64,000 nt of DNA from Pegea sp. RAD2-039 (GCA_034620365.1 JAQGEQ010000078.1:1-64000), one strand, 5' to 3'. Positions 34,362 through 47,751 are shown, numbered from the stretch's first letter. Numbers and translations are program-made. The notes: generated by a model not told the origin, from the sequence alone.

Positions 34362-36756
34362 TGTAATAAAAAAACTAAGGCTTAGAAAATACTACCTATG
34401 TCTGCTGATGGCTTTTTTAGAGTGAGCAAACGTTACTGCTGCAGCAGTTATAAGAAATAAAGGCCACGTGATGTGAAGCTACAAAAAGACAACTCCACAT
34501 TATCGATTGCTATTTTTAGTCTTGGCAAGCAATTCTTTAAACTGTATTTGTTTATAGTAGTAAATATGTTGCTTAAAGAAGCTAATATATCTTGACAACC
34601 TATCAAAACAGTTAAAGTAAAAAACTTATTTTATAAATATCTTCTTAGTTATATTCTTAGTTTAGCTGGGCGACACAAGAAAAGATAAAAATTAAAAACT
34701 AATAAAAACGAAAAACAATCTAGCCGAAAAAACAAATCCAAATTGAAGCCTGTATAATGAATTTTAAGACTTCTGCATCTTATTTTATAAAAATGTTTTT
34801 GTTTAAAGACGAAAGTCCAACAAAACAGCGCCCCGATGTCTAAATCAAAATCTTGCTAATAACTTTGAATGATGCTTTTTAATTCTTTCAAAAGAATAAA
34901 AAACTCTATTAAGTTTATAGAACATATTCTAAACCCTGTACCAAACATTCAAACAAAATTTCAAATATGTTTTATAAGTCAGCAAGTGACGTTGTAGCAA
35001 ATTGCTGCTAATAGCTCTGTCTACATTGAAACAACTGAAATAGAGTGACTGAGAACATCATTAGATATAAAACAAAACAAGGCCACGCCTAAGGGCGTTG
35101 TCTTTTTGTTTATTTAAAAAATGTATTAAAACTCGGAGAGAATCTGATAAAAATAATTTAACCTTTGAAATACTTTAACTTACACATAATGATATGCCTA
35201 ATGCAAGCCTAAAGATTATTACAGATTATTTTTTTAACAACAGCTGTTCTTATCGTATATTTGTTGTTATTAATCGGTGCTGAAAATGTAGTAACTTGTT
35301 CGTTTGATTTTGTTGAATAAAACACTTTTTACAAGTCGAAAAATATCTTTTGCAAAGTTTTTTCTTAAATTTCATAAAAAATAAAGTAATTTTGTCAAAC
35401 GTACCATGATTAGTTTAAGCGGTGGAAATATATATTGAAAGGTGGAATTATTTGTTGCTAGGAAATTTAGTTTACTGGATTGAAGTTGTATATTAGTAAG
35501 CTCTAGAGAAGATTGAAGTTTGAGATAACTGAGATATTACTAAAAAACCTAAAGTTTTATGTTTGAATATCTCATTCTTAATCATTTTCTAATTGTATGT
35601 ATTTAAGTGAAAAACATATTGTTAAAACATGAGGAAATTGTTAATAAAGTTTTTAAAACTTATTTTAAATGGCTGACTTGATTAATTAGGCTGCTGTTAA
35701 AATGTTTGTTTCGGTGAAATTATTACATGAAAACTTTGAAAAGTTTCTCAACATTTGGAATATTAATGAAGTGAAGTCTGAGTATAATATATTTTTTTGA
35801 ATATTAACCTGTGTTTGAAAATAAATTATTTAATTTATATATAAATAAACGTATGCTCATGGTTATTTTAATTGGTCTGTTATAAAAATTTGCAGTTTAA
35901 GCTAATAACTCTTTTCTAAAAGTGAATCATCGAGTTTCTAGCTAACTGTGTTTGTTTCTATTGAAAGTGTTAATCTCTTGATATAAAATTTTCTAATTTA
36001 GTTTGATGTATTTGATAGAAAAACATATTTGTTTGTTGTAGAGACATATTGTTTTGCCAAAGGAGTCTTATAACTTGTTTTAACTGTTAGTCTCCATTTT
36101 AAATAATTTTTTTTAAAGAATAGAATTTTAATATTTTCATAATAAAGTTACTAGCCTACCAGATAATGTATGAGTCTTCAAAATATAGAAAGTTTGAAAT
36201 AACAGCAGATAATGAATATTAAGGTTATTCCTAACAAGCTGAATTTCCTGTAATCTAATCAATTTTTACTAAATGCGATTCATTGTTTAATAAAAACATT
36301 ATTTAGTCTCAATTTTATTTAGCAGTTTAATCTTAAGTAGATTAAAAAGTTTTTTAAAGAATGTAGGTGTTTCCATCATAATTTAACTTTTCTTTAAATA
36401 GTACAATTAAGTACATTGATCTATAAAATCTCATATTGGCAGATGCATAAAACAAATTTTTCTTAAGCTGGCAATATCAACTGTCAGAAAATGCAAAACT
36501 GTTAAATTTTTGAAATATATATTTTTTATAAAATCACACCAACAACAACAACAACAACAACATGCATAGAAATAAATTCAATTAATATTTTAAGTTTTGT
36601 GATACAATTCAAATCTGTTAGATACCAAAACTAAAAGATTGAATTGAAAACATATTAAATTTATAAAAAAATATCAACAGATGAAAATATTATTAAAAGG
36701 AAACATTTTATCGAAACGTTTAGTCTTCATAAAAATCTAATATTGTTATTTTTTCA

Positions 36757-38336
36757 TTATTCGAGACAATATTTAAGAAGATAGGCTTGCGAGGATTCAA
36801 TCCTCCCCAAGCAAAACATCTCTGACATCTCTTGTACTTTAGTGTCGCTTATTTTGAACCATTTGTTACCTTTTCTAATTGTGACTTCAAAATGACCTGT
36901 GTTAGATCGTGCACCTAGATGAGATACAATTCCAGCAATCTTGTATCTGTTTCTACGAAGAGGTTTCACCCGTGTCTTTGATTTCTAAGATTTCAGGAAT
37001 GATGACTTTCTTATCATTTTTCCTTACTCTCCCATTTGTATACTCACTGCGCATTAGTGAAATATAGAAATTTTGTGGCACTTTTGAGATCAGTTTTGTC
37101 TGCTCTGTAATCCGTAATTGACCACAAGGATCACATCGAGTTCGATTGACACCTGTTAGTAACTCCTTCTGAAGGCTGTGTCTTAACATATCTTGTAGAT
37201 GATACAGCTTCTTAGGAAGTGGGCAGTTGTAGATCAAAAATTCTTCGTTTCGTTTTCTGCTTTCTCCACAAACCTTACACTTCAAACTTGTTTGAACAGA
37301 ACCTATAAAGTTATCTTCCACATATTTGTTTAATCTTGACATTTTAAGTAGCTGAAGAGTGGAAGCAAAGAACTCAGTGATATCTTCTTGCATCGACATG
37401 TCCAGTTCAAGAAAATTGATGAGTTCAATTGGATCAACTGTTGAACTAAACTTCATCTCTGTAAATAATTTCTGGATCTTTTCAAGAAACTTGTTTTCAT
37501 GTTGTGAGTCTTCTTTCTTGAACTTGAGTTGGTGTATTGCATTGTAAAACGTAGTATTGTGGAATAACAATTGCATTGTGCAATTGAAATAACACGTATT
37601 ACCTTGGTTTATCAAACCTACAGGCTTCATATTACGATGATCAAAACAGTGTTTCTCAAAAGAGCCGATTTTTACTTCTTCATGGTGTGTTTCACCAATC
37701 AAACCGATTTGCTTTGTTGGATCAGATGCAAGAAGTTCCGGGTTTGTTTCGGATTTTTTCACTAATTGAGGCATCACAATCAAGTTGTAATAATCGACTT
37801 CCATGTCGATAAAGAATCTGTTTTCCTTTTTATTTACTTTTTCAAGAAAAGCTGTAGCTTCATCAGTTTCTTTCTGTGGAATCAAGTTTGTAAGTCGTGT
37901 ATTACCTTTCTTCATATGAGCAGTAACGTTTAAGTTCATTTGTAAATCAGTGTTCCGCTTTAAATTCCTGCTCTTCTCACGGACAGAACTAGGAGTCTCT
38001 GGGAACTTTTGACGCAAGGTTCTCTTCTTAGGAGCGGGTGTGCTAAAAATAATTAAGTTTATGAAATATTTTTACTTATATATAATGATATTTTAGGTAC
38101 AAAAGTATAAAAATAAGTGTTTACATTATTTTTGTATAGATAATAATATATAATAAAACATTTATTTGAATTCTAGTTAAATTAAGCAAAATTTTGAACA
38201 GTTTAATAATTAACATAAATTAAAGATTTAATAATATTCATTGAAATTAAAGTTTAAGAATTTTATTAAAGCAAAACGCTTACTCATTATTATCGATGAG
38301 AAATCGTTTCTTGACTCTGTTGAAAGTTTTCTTCAT
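36757..38336 (-). pseudogene. USP-type ubiquitin hydrolase, array copy 4, frameshifted
   Basis: Exon 1 38336-38284 and exon 2 start at 38042 are as in the other copies, and the Cys box and zinc CxxC pairs are intact. One extra base near 36961-36962 (GAAGAGG for GAAGAG on the plus strand) shifts the frame after DTGET; translation then ends at 36953. The His box and catalytic Asp remain readable only in the other frame (36969-36757). A protein of about 380 residues with Cys but no His or Asp would be made; it could not cleave ubiquitin but might still bind it. Recent, since the lost part has no further damage. An assembly or sequencing error is the main alternative. Confidence 0.8.
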
Positions 38337-39077
38337 TCTAAAGCAGTGATACAGTTGACTATCAAATAAAATTAATTTTTTTAAAATCAGCTAGATCAAT
38401 TTAATAAAAGCTTCTGTTGAAATAAAAATATAGATGTTATGAAAGCAACAAAAAACACGAAAACTTCTATCAAAAATAATTAAATATAAAGACTTAAACA
38501 TTTTAAAAAATCTACATATGTGACAATGTGTAATACATTTCAAAAAATCAATTTTAGAGAAAAAATAGATTTAAAATAATATTCTTAAGAAATTGGTTCC
38601 GCTACACTCAAATTGTTAAATAAATAAATAAATAAATATAGAAAAACAAACATGTTATTCACAAGAAAAATTCGAACTTTCAACCTTTCCAATATTCAAA
38701 TAAACAACAACATATCTTAAAAAGAAGTTATCACTTATAACTTAGTTATCAACACTAAAATGAGAAGTCAAGCTTTCTTCAGCTCTCAAAAAAGGCAAGA
38801 TGCTTTCTCCAAGGCCCGGATTTATTCTATTTATTCTATGAAGTCTTCAATCCCTTTTAACAACTGTTCGGGATCAATTCTACACATCCAAGCTTCCTTA
38901 AGAGCTCTGTGTGGAAGGGATGTTATAAATTTCTTTGATTAGTTCTAATGGTTTCATATATTGGCACGACACTTCTTCTTATGTCACTAGTTTTTGTGAT
39001 CCAACTTTTAGTAATAAAAACGTTGTCACTAGTTCTACTTCGTCTACATGTGCCTGCTCTTTCTGGTGCATCATCAA

Positions 39078-39312
39078 CTAAAATTGAAAGTCATTACGAT
39101 GACCAGTTAATGTTGCTGTTATTATTTCACATTTAGCATCCCAAACATTTTCTGCACGCCCTTCTATACTGAAAACAGGTCCTCCGTTTGCATTAGTAAT
39201 CTTACAATTAGTTACTCCTCTTAATATTGTTCATGCAGCTTCCACCTCGACCGATGGCAAACTTTATAAAATCACTATTAATTTCTACTGTATCAACAAT
39301 TATATCAGACAT
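39078..39312 (-). pseudogene. KH-domain ORF, unit 4, frameshifted
   Basis: An extra C near 39217 (ACTCCTCTT where other units have ACTCTCTT) shifts the frame just after the GxxG loop and breaks the KH domain. The rest of the unit-1 layout, including the 20-nt GT...AG segment, is retained. Confidence 0.65.
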
Positions 39313-40699
39313 TGTAATAAAAAACTAAGGCTGAAAAAATACTACCTATGTCTGCTGATGGCTTTTTTAGAGTGAGCAAACGTTACTGCTGCAGCAGTTA
39401 TAAGAAATAAAGGCCACGTGATGTGAAGCTACAAAAAGACAACTCCACGTTATCGATTGCTATTTTTAGTCTTGGTAAGCAATTCTTTAAACTGTATTTG
39501 TTTATAGTAGTAAATATGTTGCTTAAAGAAGCTGATATATCTTGACAACCTATCAAAGCTATTAAAGTAAAAAACTTATTTTATAAATATCTTCTTAGTT
39601 ATATTCTTAGTTTAGCTGGGCTACAGAAGAAAAGATAAAAATTAGAAACTAATAAAAACGAAAAGTAAGCTAGCCAAAAAAACAAATCCAAATTGAAACT
39701 GTATAATGAATTTTAAGACTTCTGCATCTTATTTTATATAAATGTATTTGTTTAAAGACGAAAGTCCACAAAATAGCGCCACGATGTCTAAATCAAAATC
39801 TTGCTAATAACTTTTAATGAGGCTTTTTAATTGTTTCAATTTTTAATTCTTTCAAAGGAGAACTCTATTAAGTTTCTAAACCCTGTACCAAACATTCAAA
39901 CAAAATTTCATATATGTTTTATGAGTCGGCAAGTTTTATTGTATCAGATCGCTGATAATAGCTCTGTCTACATTGAAACAACTGAACTAGAGTGACTGAA
40001 AACATCATTAGATATAAAACAAAACAAGGCCACGCCTAAGGGCGTTGTCTTTTTGTTTATTTAAAAAATATATTAAAACTCGGAGAGAATCTGCTAAAAA
40101 TAAATTACTTTTTGATATACTTTAACTTACACATAATGATATGCCTGGTGCAAGCCTAAAGAATATTGCAAATTACTTTCTTTTAACAACAGCTGTTCTT
40201 ATCGTATATTTGTTGTTATTATTCGGTGCTGAAAATGTAGTAACTTGTTCGTTTGATTTTGTTGAATAAAACACTTTTTACAAGTCGAAAAATTTCTTTT
40301 GCAAAGTTTTTTCTTAAATTTCATAAAAAATAAAGTAATTTTGTCAAACGTACGCTGATTAGTTTAAGCGGTGGAAATATATATTGAAAGGTGGAATTAT
40401 TTGTTGCTAGAAAATTTAGTTTATTGGATTGAAGTTGTATATTAGTAAGCTCTAGAGAAGATTGAAGATTGAGATAACTGAGATAGTACTAAAAAACCTA
40501 AAGTTTTATGTTTGAATATCTCATTCTTAATCATTTTCTAATTGTATGTATTTAAGTGAAAAACATATTGTTAAAACATGAGGAAATTGTTAATAAAGTT
40601 TTTAAAACTTATTTTAAATGGCTGACTTGATTTATTAGGCTGCTGTTAAAATGTTTGTTTCGGTGAAATTATTACATGAAGACTTTGAAAAGTTTCTCA

Positions 40700-41924
40700 A
40701 TAGTTGCTGAATATAAAATTTGTAGATTTGTTTCTAAATAAAACTAAAAGTTAGCTTTCTTCGTTTTGAATTTTCAGCCACTAATACCTTATATAAGGAA
40801 GTGAATGCAAAATTCAATATGTCTGCTAAAGGCAATGATACTCAAAGACAATTTTTTGATAAAGTATAGATTATGAATCTTTGTGCAAATTACTTGCTAG
40901 TTCACATTAAATAACATCTTATTTATGAAATATTTAAGTAAAAACTTTTAAAGGTATTACTTGTACTTTTAAATTTAGATTAGTTCTTGCATATGAATAT
41001 ATATTCTATTTATGAATGTTAATTAAACGAAGAAAGTTAAAGAGGAATTGGCAATTTTTCCACATTAATATAGAAAAAGTGATAAAATGTATTTATTGAA
41101 AGTACCATGAACATATAATTTTTCTCTTAAATCTTAGAAGGAGATTTTTTAAGTCTCGAACAGTTATAAGAGATGTGTTTAGCAGATTCGGCTACAAAGG
41201 TTTTTAGAAATTTAAAATACTTTAATTTTCATGAAGAAAAAAACTTCAAATGTTTTATCAAAAACCAACTTTTTACATATCTTGTTTAACTTCTAAAAGA
41301 TATCTTATAATCTCTTTTAAAGACATTACCTAAATACTCATTGCTTTTGCTAATAAGTAAAATAATGCAAACACAATTTAAGGAAATAGTTACAGAAACT
41401 GAATAAAAAAGATTATTAGTTAACAAAATATAACATTTTGTTTTTAATCTTTATTTAACATTTTACAATAACTAAATTATTTACTGTTAGAAACAAATCA
41501 ATTGTGTTTTCAAATTGTAGTGTTTGATTGATTCGAATTAAGTCACGTAAGGCTCATTGATAGTTTGAGCAATCTCTTTCGACAAATTCTATTTGAATAA
41601 AGAATAAGGTTATAGGTTATTAGAATAACCAATTTCTTCTGCTTTTGCTTATAAGCTTTGATAAAACTGTTTTCAGTAAATGATTTGTATATTTAAGTGA
41701 TTATATCTGGATTAGAAATCAATTTGGACTTTTTAGCATCTTCAATTTCTATATACTCTATTTGAATAACTGCTAATAAGCTGTGATTAACTTTTGTGGT
41801 GTATTTATTTATATTTTTACTTATTATTATTTTTTATTATTGTTTACTATATATTATGAACTAGAAATATTTATTTATATACATATCACATACAATTATC
41901 TGACTTATAAATTTTATACTTTGG
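40700..41924. other. Spacer between USP array and LINE
   Basis: AT-rich, no gene recognised. The part after about 41590 shares short motifs (TTATAGGTTAT, then TTTGAATAA and GCTTATAAG/CTAATAAG) with the sequence just before the LINE 5' fragment at 12.0-12.1 kb, so it may belong to the LINE 5' UTR. Confidence 0.4.
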
Positions 41925-41946
41925 TGGGAGTTACTAAAAATCTATT

Positions 41947-42940
41947 ATGGAAACTATGGTAGATACCAATGGCAGGACCTTGCAGTCAAAAGCTCCAAAA
42001 AACCCAAGCAAACCAAGTTCTTCTAAACAAGCTTGCAATGACAATTGCCAAGCTTGTAACAAAACTTGCTCTGGTGAAGATCTGGCATTAGATTGCATCA
42101 AATGCCTCTCTAGGTTTCACCTCACTTGTAGTGATGTGAGTAAAATTATATGATATATTTGGAAATAATAAAATGCAGCAAGTGGGATTTTGTTAGTCCT
42201 GCATTAAATGTAGATCTATGGACAAAACAACTACCTCGTCCAACACTAATACAAGCCTATTGTCCGACATCAACAACACCATATCCACTGAATTGGCCAA
42301 ATTTAAATCCGAAATTGGCAACGATGTTGCCAAAATCAATGAAAAGATTTCTATCTTATCCAAATCTATGGATGAACTGGATGCCTCCACAAAGAAACCT
42401 CTCACATGGGCCTCAGTTGTTGGTAATTCTGGATCCGAAAAAAATACTAGCGTGGTCCAACTTCTTGCCAAAAAGGTTACTGACACGCACAAAAAACTTA
42501 CTCTGGACCGGGAGGATAGAGAAAACAATGTCATCATCTTTGGTGTCTCTGAGACTGATAAAGACTATGACATCAAGACTTTTAATCAAATGTGCACTCA
42601 AAGCCTTGGTTTTGTGGACGCTCCAAAAGTTTCAATGACCAAACTCGGGGCAAAAAGATCAAATCATAAAAGACCGTTAAAAGTGTCCTTTCAGGAAAGA
42701 TGGGACAAACGTAAGTTTCTTGCTAAGCTGTATAAGCTTAAGCAGGACGAAAAATTCCAGGGCATCAGAGTAGCACATGATATGTGTGAAGATGATCGCT
42801 TAGAAAATAAGCGTCTTCTAAAAGAGGCGTACAGCCAAAATCAGAAAGAGCAACCAACTGATTTCAAATACAAAGTTCGAGGTCCACCATGGGCTTTAAA
42901 GATCGTGAAGGTCTTTTCAAAAAACGGAAGTGCAAAATAA
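41947..42940 (+). pseudogene. LINE ORF1 protein, frameshifted
   Basis: The first part (41947-42153) encodes a Cys-rich PHD-type finger (CNDNCQACNKTCSGEDL, then CIKCLSRFHLTCSDVS). Frame is lost just after it, at about 42145-42215. The rest is open from 42218 to 42940: a coiled coil (KSEIGNDVAKINEKISILS), the TWASVV linker, the DREDRENNVIIFGVSETD block of the RNA-binding (RRM-like) domain and a C-terminal domain (VSFQERWDKRKFLAKLY; RVAHDMCEDDRLENKRLL). ORF1 proteins of this type bind the element RNA. It overlaps the start of ORF2 by about 50 bases. Confidence 0.85.
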
Positions 42941-45934
42941 CCACTGGACCCGCATCATCCTTATTCAACCTCTCTTTGCACAAAATTATTAATACTATGC
43001 TTCCAGCCCAAGATACCAGTACACAGAAGCCTACCACCAAATCTTACAAGTGTCAAAAAGACAATTTTTCTATTATATTAGGTATGTTTTTCAACGCACG
43101 GTCAATTGTCAACAAAATTTTCGAACTGAAAGCTCTTTTGCTTTCTCAAGATTTTACATTTGTTTTCATTACCGAAACTTGGTTGAAACCCTTTTATCCT
43201 GACTCCTTTCTGGATGACAGTGATCTTTTTCGTGCTTTGCGCTGTGACAGACTGTTTGATAGAGGCGGCGGTGCTTGTGCAAATTATAAAACATCACTGG
43301 CACCCATGATTTCAAGAATTAATATAAATACCATTGATTGCCCAGGATTTGAGATTATTGCTTTCAATTTTCATTACTCAAAGTCTAAGTTTTCCCGCTG
43401 CATATGTACCTACCTACCAGCGTCTAAAGTCAACGATGAGGTTACTATTAAGGCCTTATTGAAGGTTCTGAAAAGCCTTGTTTGTCCTGAGATTTATATT
43501 CTCGGGGATTTTAATTTTAGTAGAATTGATTGGAATAACCCAAATTTAGCATTCAATGGAAAATTGTTAATTTGAATGGAGACAAAACTAATTTAGCCTA
43601 TCTGAGTCATGTCTTTGTAAACTTCCTTGATGCCAATAATCTATCTCAGATGGTTACTTTTCCAACCCAAGTTAGTGGTAATACTTTGGATCTTCTCATC
43701 ACATCAAAACCTGAGAACGTTATCTACGTTGATCAAAATTAACCTTTTGCTCTGACATGCGATCACAACATGATTGAATTCAAGCTCCAACAAACTTTTT
43801 CTACGAACGTTAAAACTCCAAACATATGGAACTTTTATCGTGGAAATTATAACAGTATAAACAAGTTTTTATCAGGTGTTGACTGGATTTCTGTTTTCAA
43901 CTCTATCGAAGACATCAATGATATCTACTCGAGGTTTACAAACATTGTTAATGAGTCAATTAAAAAGTTCATACCTTTATATAAGGTCAACAAAAAACCA
44001 CACTTGCCAAGATATTTAAGGAATTTACAGCATTTGAAAAACCTCTTATACAAGCAAACTATAGCAGATCCTTCCATCAAACCTCTATACAAAGATCTTT
44101 GTCTAGTCTACAAGAAATCAGTTTATAGCTTCTATTTAGGAAAAGAAAGTGCAATCTTATCTTCACCTATCAAGAAAACGTTTTTTGGCTTCATTAATCA
44201 CAAGCTTAAGGCGAGATCTCATCTACCTCTCTTGCTTGATAACGCCAATCAGCTGGTGATGGAACCAAAGAATAAAGCTGAATTGCTAAACAAACAATTT
44301 GAAAAGGTTTTTATAACCGATGATTGCAATACTCCTAATATTTCCTACTCCAATATCCTTTCAAATATCTCTGAGATGGTAGATCTAGACATAACAGTTG
44401 ATATAGTATCTAAGGCTATTTCTTCTCTAAAATCAACAGTTTCCAACACCCCAGATCAAATCCCAGCTTTGTTTTTAAGAAAATGTACTTCTTCTTTAGC
44501 GCCACCCTTATCGCTACTCTTTAACATGACTCTTAAGCGGGGAAGACTTCCACAAATTTGGAAGAATGCTATTATTACTCCAATTTATAAGAAGGGTCCC
44601 AGAAACACTGCACTTAACTACAGACCAGTTTCGCTGACTTAGGTTATCTGCAAAACTCAAGAACATATCATTCACAGCCATATAACTAGCCATTTGTCGG
44701 AGCATCATCTAATATCTGAGGTCCAGCATGGCTTTGTTAAGCAAAGATCTTCTTTGACTCAACATCTCACTGTTTTCAATGAGCTTACAGCTCATTACGA
44801 AAGTAATACTCCATGTGACATCATATACCTTGATTTTGCTAACGCTGTTGATTCTGTTCCACACAACAAGCTCATTACTTATTGAAAAACATAAAAATCA
44901 GCAACTCTATCTTAAAATGGATTGAAGATTTCTTATCAGGTAGAACCCAACGAGCCCGTGTAGAAAGATCTTTATCTACTCCTAGTAAAGTCACCAGCGG
45001 CGTTACTCAGGGTTCCGTTCTAGGTCCACTTCTCTTTTTGATTTTCATTGAAGACCTGTCCAGAAGACTAATAACAGCAGACAATGTCAGTGTGTTTGTG
45101 TATGCAGATGACATCAAGCTATTATCTGGTTCTCACTCAAAACTCCAAACTGCACTAAACATTGTAGAAAACTGGTCTGCGAATTGGCAACTTAAAATCC
45201 AGCCGACAAAGTCGGAAGTTATAACATTCTCCCGTAAGCCAGCTGCCAACTTCAGCAACCAATACTACATCAATGGATCTATTTTTGAACGAGTATCCTC
45301 AGTCATAGACCTCGGCATTACTCTGACATCTGACTTCAAATGGCACAGTTATGTTTCCAGAATCTTTGGAAAATCTATCAAGCTTGTCCACCTCATCATA
45401 AAGACTTTTAATTTTAAAGATCCATGGTTTTTCGTCAAACTTTTCAAACTGTACATACACCCTATTCTTGAATACAATGTCAGTGCATGGATGCCATATC
45501 AAGTTGGTGATATCAGAAAAATCGAATCTGTTCAGGCAACAATTACGAGATTGGTTTGCAGGAAACTTAATATCAAATACGAGAGTTATAAGCATCGTCT
45601 CAGCTTCTTCAATCTAGATACTTTGGAAATCCGAAGAATTAAATACGACCTTATTCTGATTTTTAAAATTATTCACAACCTAATTGATCTTCAGTCTGAT
45701 GACTTTTTCTCCATTAGTCCCTCCCTCAAGTTATATCAACTTAGAAGACATAAATTACATCTTAATAAGCCCACTCCACCAGCTACGTTAACCAGATTAA
45801 GATTTTTCTCATACCACACAATCAGTACATGGAACAATCTGCCATCAGAGATTGTCATGTCAAAATCACTTATGCTGTTCAAGAAAAAGCTGAATTGTTA
45901 TAATATCGCCAACATTGCCATTTCTAAACTGTGA
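42889..45934 (+). pseudogene. LINE ORF2: endonuclease and reverse transcriptase, several breaks
   Basis: The endonuclease (42889-43575) has FNARSIVNK, FITETWL, RGGGACANYK and LGDFNFSRIDW motifs. The frame is lost at about 43565; the next frame carries TAA at 43740, is open 43770-44642 up to TAG, 44643-44885 up to TGA, then open to 45934. Reverse-transcriptase motifs follow in order: IITPIYKKG..NYRPVSLT, QHGFVKQRSS, YLDFANAVDSVPH, SGVTQGSVLGPLLF and the catalytic VYADD near 45100. The C-terminus has the usual NVSAWMPYQ and TISTWNNLPSEIV blocks. The three stops are single-base changes in an otherwise well kept frame, so loss of function is fairly recent. Confidence 0.9.
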
Positions 45935-46095
45935 ATTTTTCTCTTTTACAATACTATGATTCTGTGCAATTCTTCATTGTCATATGCTTTTTCGTTTACA
46001 CGTCAAATAGATCTAATTTGTGAGAATGTGTGTTAGCGAGAGGTGCTCTCTTTAGGCACCCTCCTTCACATTTATTGTAATAAATAAATAAATCT

Positions 46096-47751
46096 TTTGT
46101 TTAGACTTTTATGCGTTTATATTTTGATTTTAGCTACTAAATATAAAATTAATATTACTTTCTTGATCTTTATTTTCTTTTAAAAGTTTTGCATTATTCA
46201 ATTATATCTGGCAACCAAGCAAAATAACATTCATAAATTGCAACTAAATGTTTTAATGCAAGAGTAAAAACAGAACAGCCAGCCACAAAAATAATAGATT
46301 AAGCAAGCTGTGGCTGTAGATCGTAAAACACTAACAAATGCCAACTTACTGGACTTGAATGGCAATTGCCGAGTTAATATTCCATAACAAGTAAATTTAT
46401 AAAAACTAGTTTGTGAAGTAATGTTGGAATCTCTACCTTATCATCACTTTGAAGCAAAACGTTTACTAAGTTTCAACTGATGATTCTATTTCAGAATCAA
46501 AAGTTGAAAAAATATGAATACTTTACAAGTTTAGATTTTTAATTCAATATAATAACTTTTTTTCATTAATATAATTTTGGAATTTATCAAATAAAGGAAA
46601 CAAACAATTATACTTGATTTTTGAAATCAAAAGTTACATGAAACAATTTATTTTATTTGAATCAAACATCATTCGTGAGTTTTCTAAAGTAAACATTAAC
46701 AAAATTATTTATTCTTAAAGACACGAGCTTGCTTCAATACAAAATAACTTCAGGAAAATAGCCTTTAATCTTTTCTAACATCCTCAAGTCTAATATAGAT
46801 GATCTAATTCTCAATACAAAGCAACAATTTCAAACTTTCCAAGGTCGGTGAAGGACATGGCTTCTCTGACTACTTAATAACTATTACTTGTTTATTATTT
46901 ATTAATGTATGATTAATAAATAGCTGTACTTACAGTCATTATGATAACTCTAAATATATAAACCTTTTTAAACTAACTATTGAATTCTACTGCACCAACA
47001 ACATAGAAAACAAATTAATGAAAAGTATACCTATAAAATAACAGCATTTAAATTAATATTACTTGCCATCTAATAATATTAGAAAAATTCTAATACTGAA
47101 AAAGAATCAAACAAATAAAAAATATCTAAATTCTTTTTAATATATTCTGAAACTAAAGCAAAAAATTTAAACATCTGATTGAATATATATTATTAAGCAG
47201 CAAAGCAAAGTCAAACTTACATGCATTACAACTGATTGAATAAAACAAAATGTTTTTGAATTGTAGAAAAAAATAAGTTGACATAAGTAAATATAGAAAA
47301 AATAATTTTCTTATTTAATGGATAAATAAACATAGCAAATGATTCTGCTCTTAAAGGGAACTCATCATTTTGTGACTGTAAACAAAAGCCTAGATCAAGT
47401 TTTCTGTGAGGTTATACAAATTGGCGTTTATTGATAAAGGTTGAGTAAACGATTCTCGTCCACCATAAGAGGCGGTTCATTTTAGACAATAAGAGTCTAG
47501 AGTAAATCTTCAATTTGCTGACCTTCAGAACGGTGTCCCATTTCACTTGACACCAGATAAGACAGAGTGTAGCTTAAGGTACGATCGCAAAAGTGATAGG
47601 ATGTAGTTGGTAGATGAAATCCCCTGTCCAGTTAATTCGTTTACATTTGTTGCTTGCACTGCTATCGGTTAGTTGAATCATGTCATGTGTTTTGTTTAGA
47701 TAGCTTCCTGAAAGATGAAGTATACGAAAGCAAATCACTTTCTTATGTTTC
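46096..47751. other. Spacer with a possible coding relic
   Basis: 46.1-47.35 kb is AT-rich and empty. 47400-47770 is less AT-rich, and the minus strand has a 64-codon ORF (47768-47574, with KRINWTGDFIYQLHPITF) followed in another frame by protein-like sequence (SYLVSSEMGHRSEGQQIEDL). This may be a transposon or gene relic; the family is not recognised. Confidence 0.3.

Larger units (their letters stand above)
20925..40700. repeat. Tandem array of four USP units, period about 4.94 kb
   Basis: Four head-to-tail units start at about 20925, 25875, 30815 and 35755 and the array ends near 40700, where similarity to the next unit start breaks off. Spacing of the USP stop codons is 4946, 4938 and 4948. 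Identity is high across coding and non-coding parts, so the duplications are recent. Each unit contains, on the minus strand, a KH-type ORF followed by a USP gene, plus a conserved TATAAAA and palindromic element at its far end. Units 2-4 are more alike in flanks than unit 1. Confidence 0.95.
41925..46095 (+). mobile_element. Nearly full-length CR1-like non-LTR retrotransposon, disabled
   Basis: About 4.2 kb: ORF1 with a PHD-type finger, ORF2 with apurinic endonuclease and reverse transcriptase, a short 3' UTR ending in a GAGAGGTGCTCTC-type hairpin and an AATAAATAAATAAA tail. The endonuclease/RT pair, PHD-bearing ORF1, size and 3' hairpin fit the CR1 group; assignment to a named family would need a database. 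It is the most complete of at least six related copies in the window. Several frameshifts and stops disable it. A target-site duplication was not identified. Confidence 0.9.

Noticed and set aside
20925..40700. Satellite DNA or rDNA-type array
   Set aside because: The unit is 4.94 kb, contains a spliced protein gene and is present four times only; no rRNA sequence was recognised.
41925..46095. LTR retrotransposon or endogenous virus
   Set aside because: No long terminal repeats, protease, integrase or envelope; the endonuclease plus RT order and 3' tail fit a non-LTR element.
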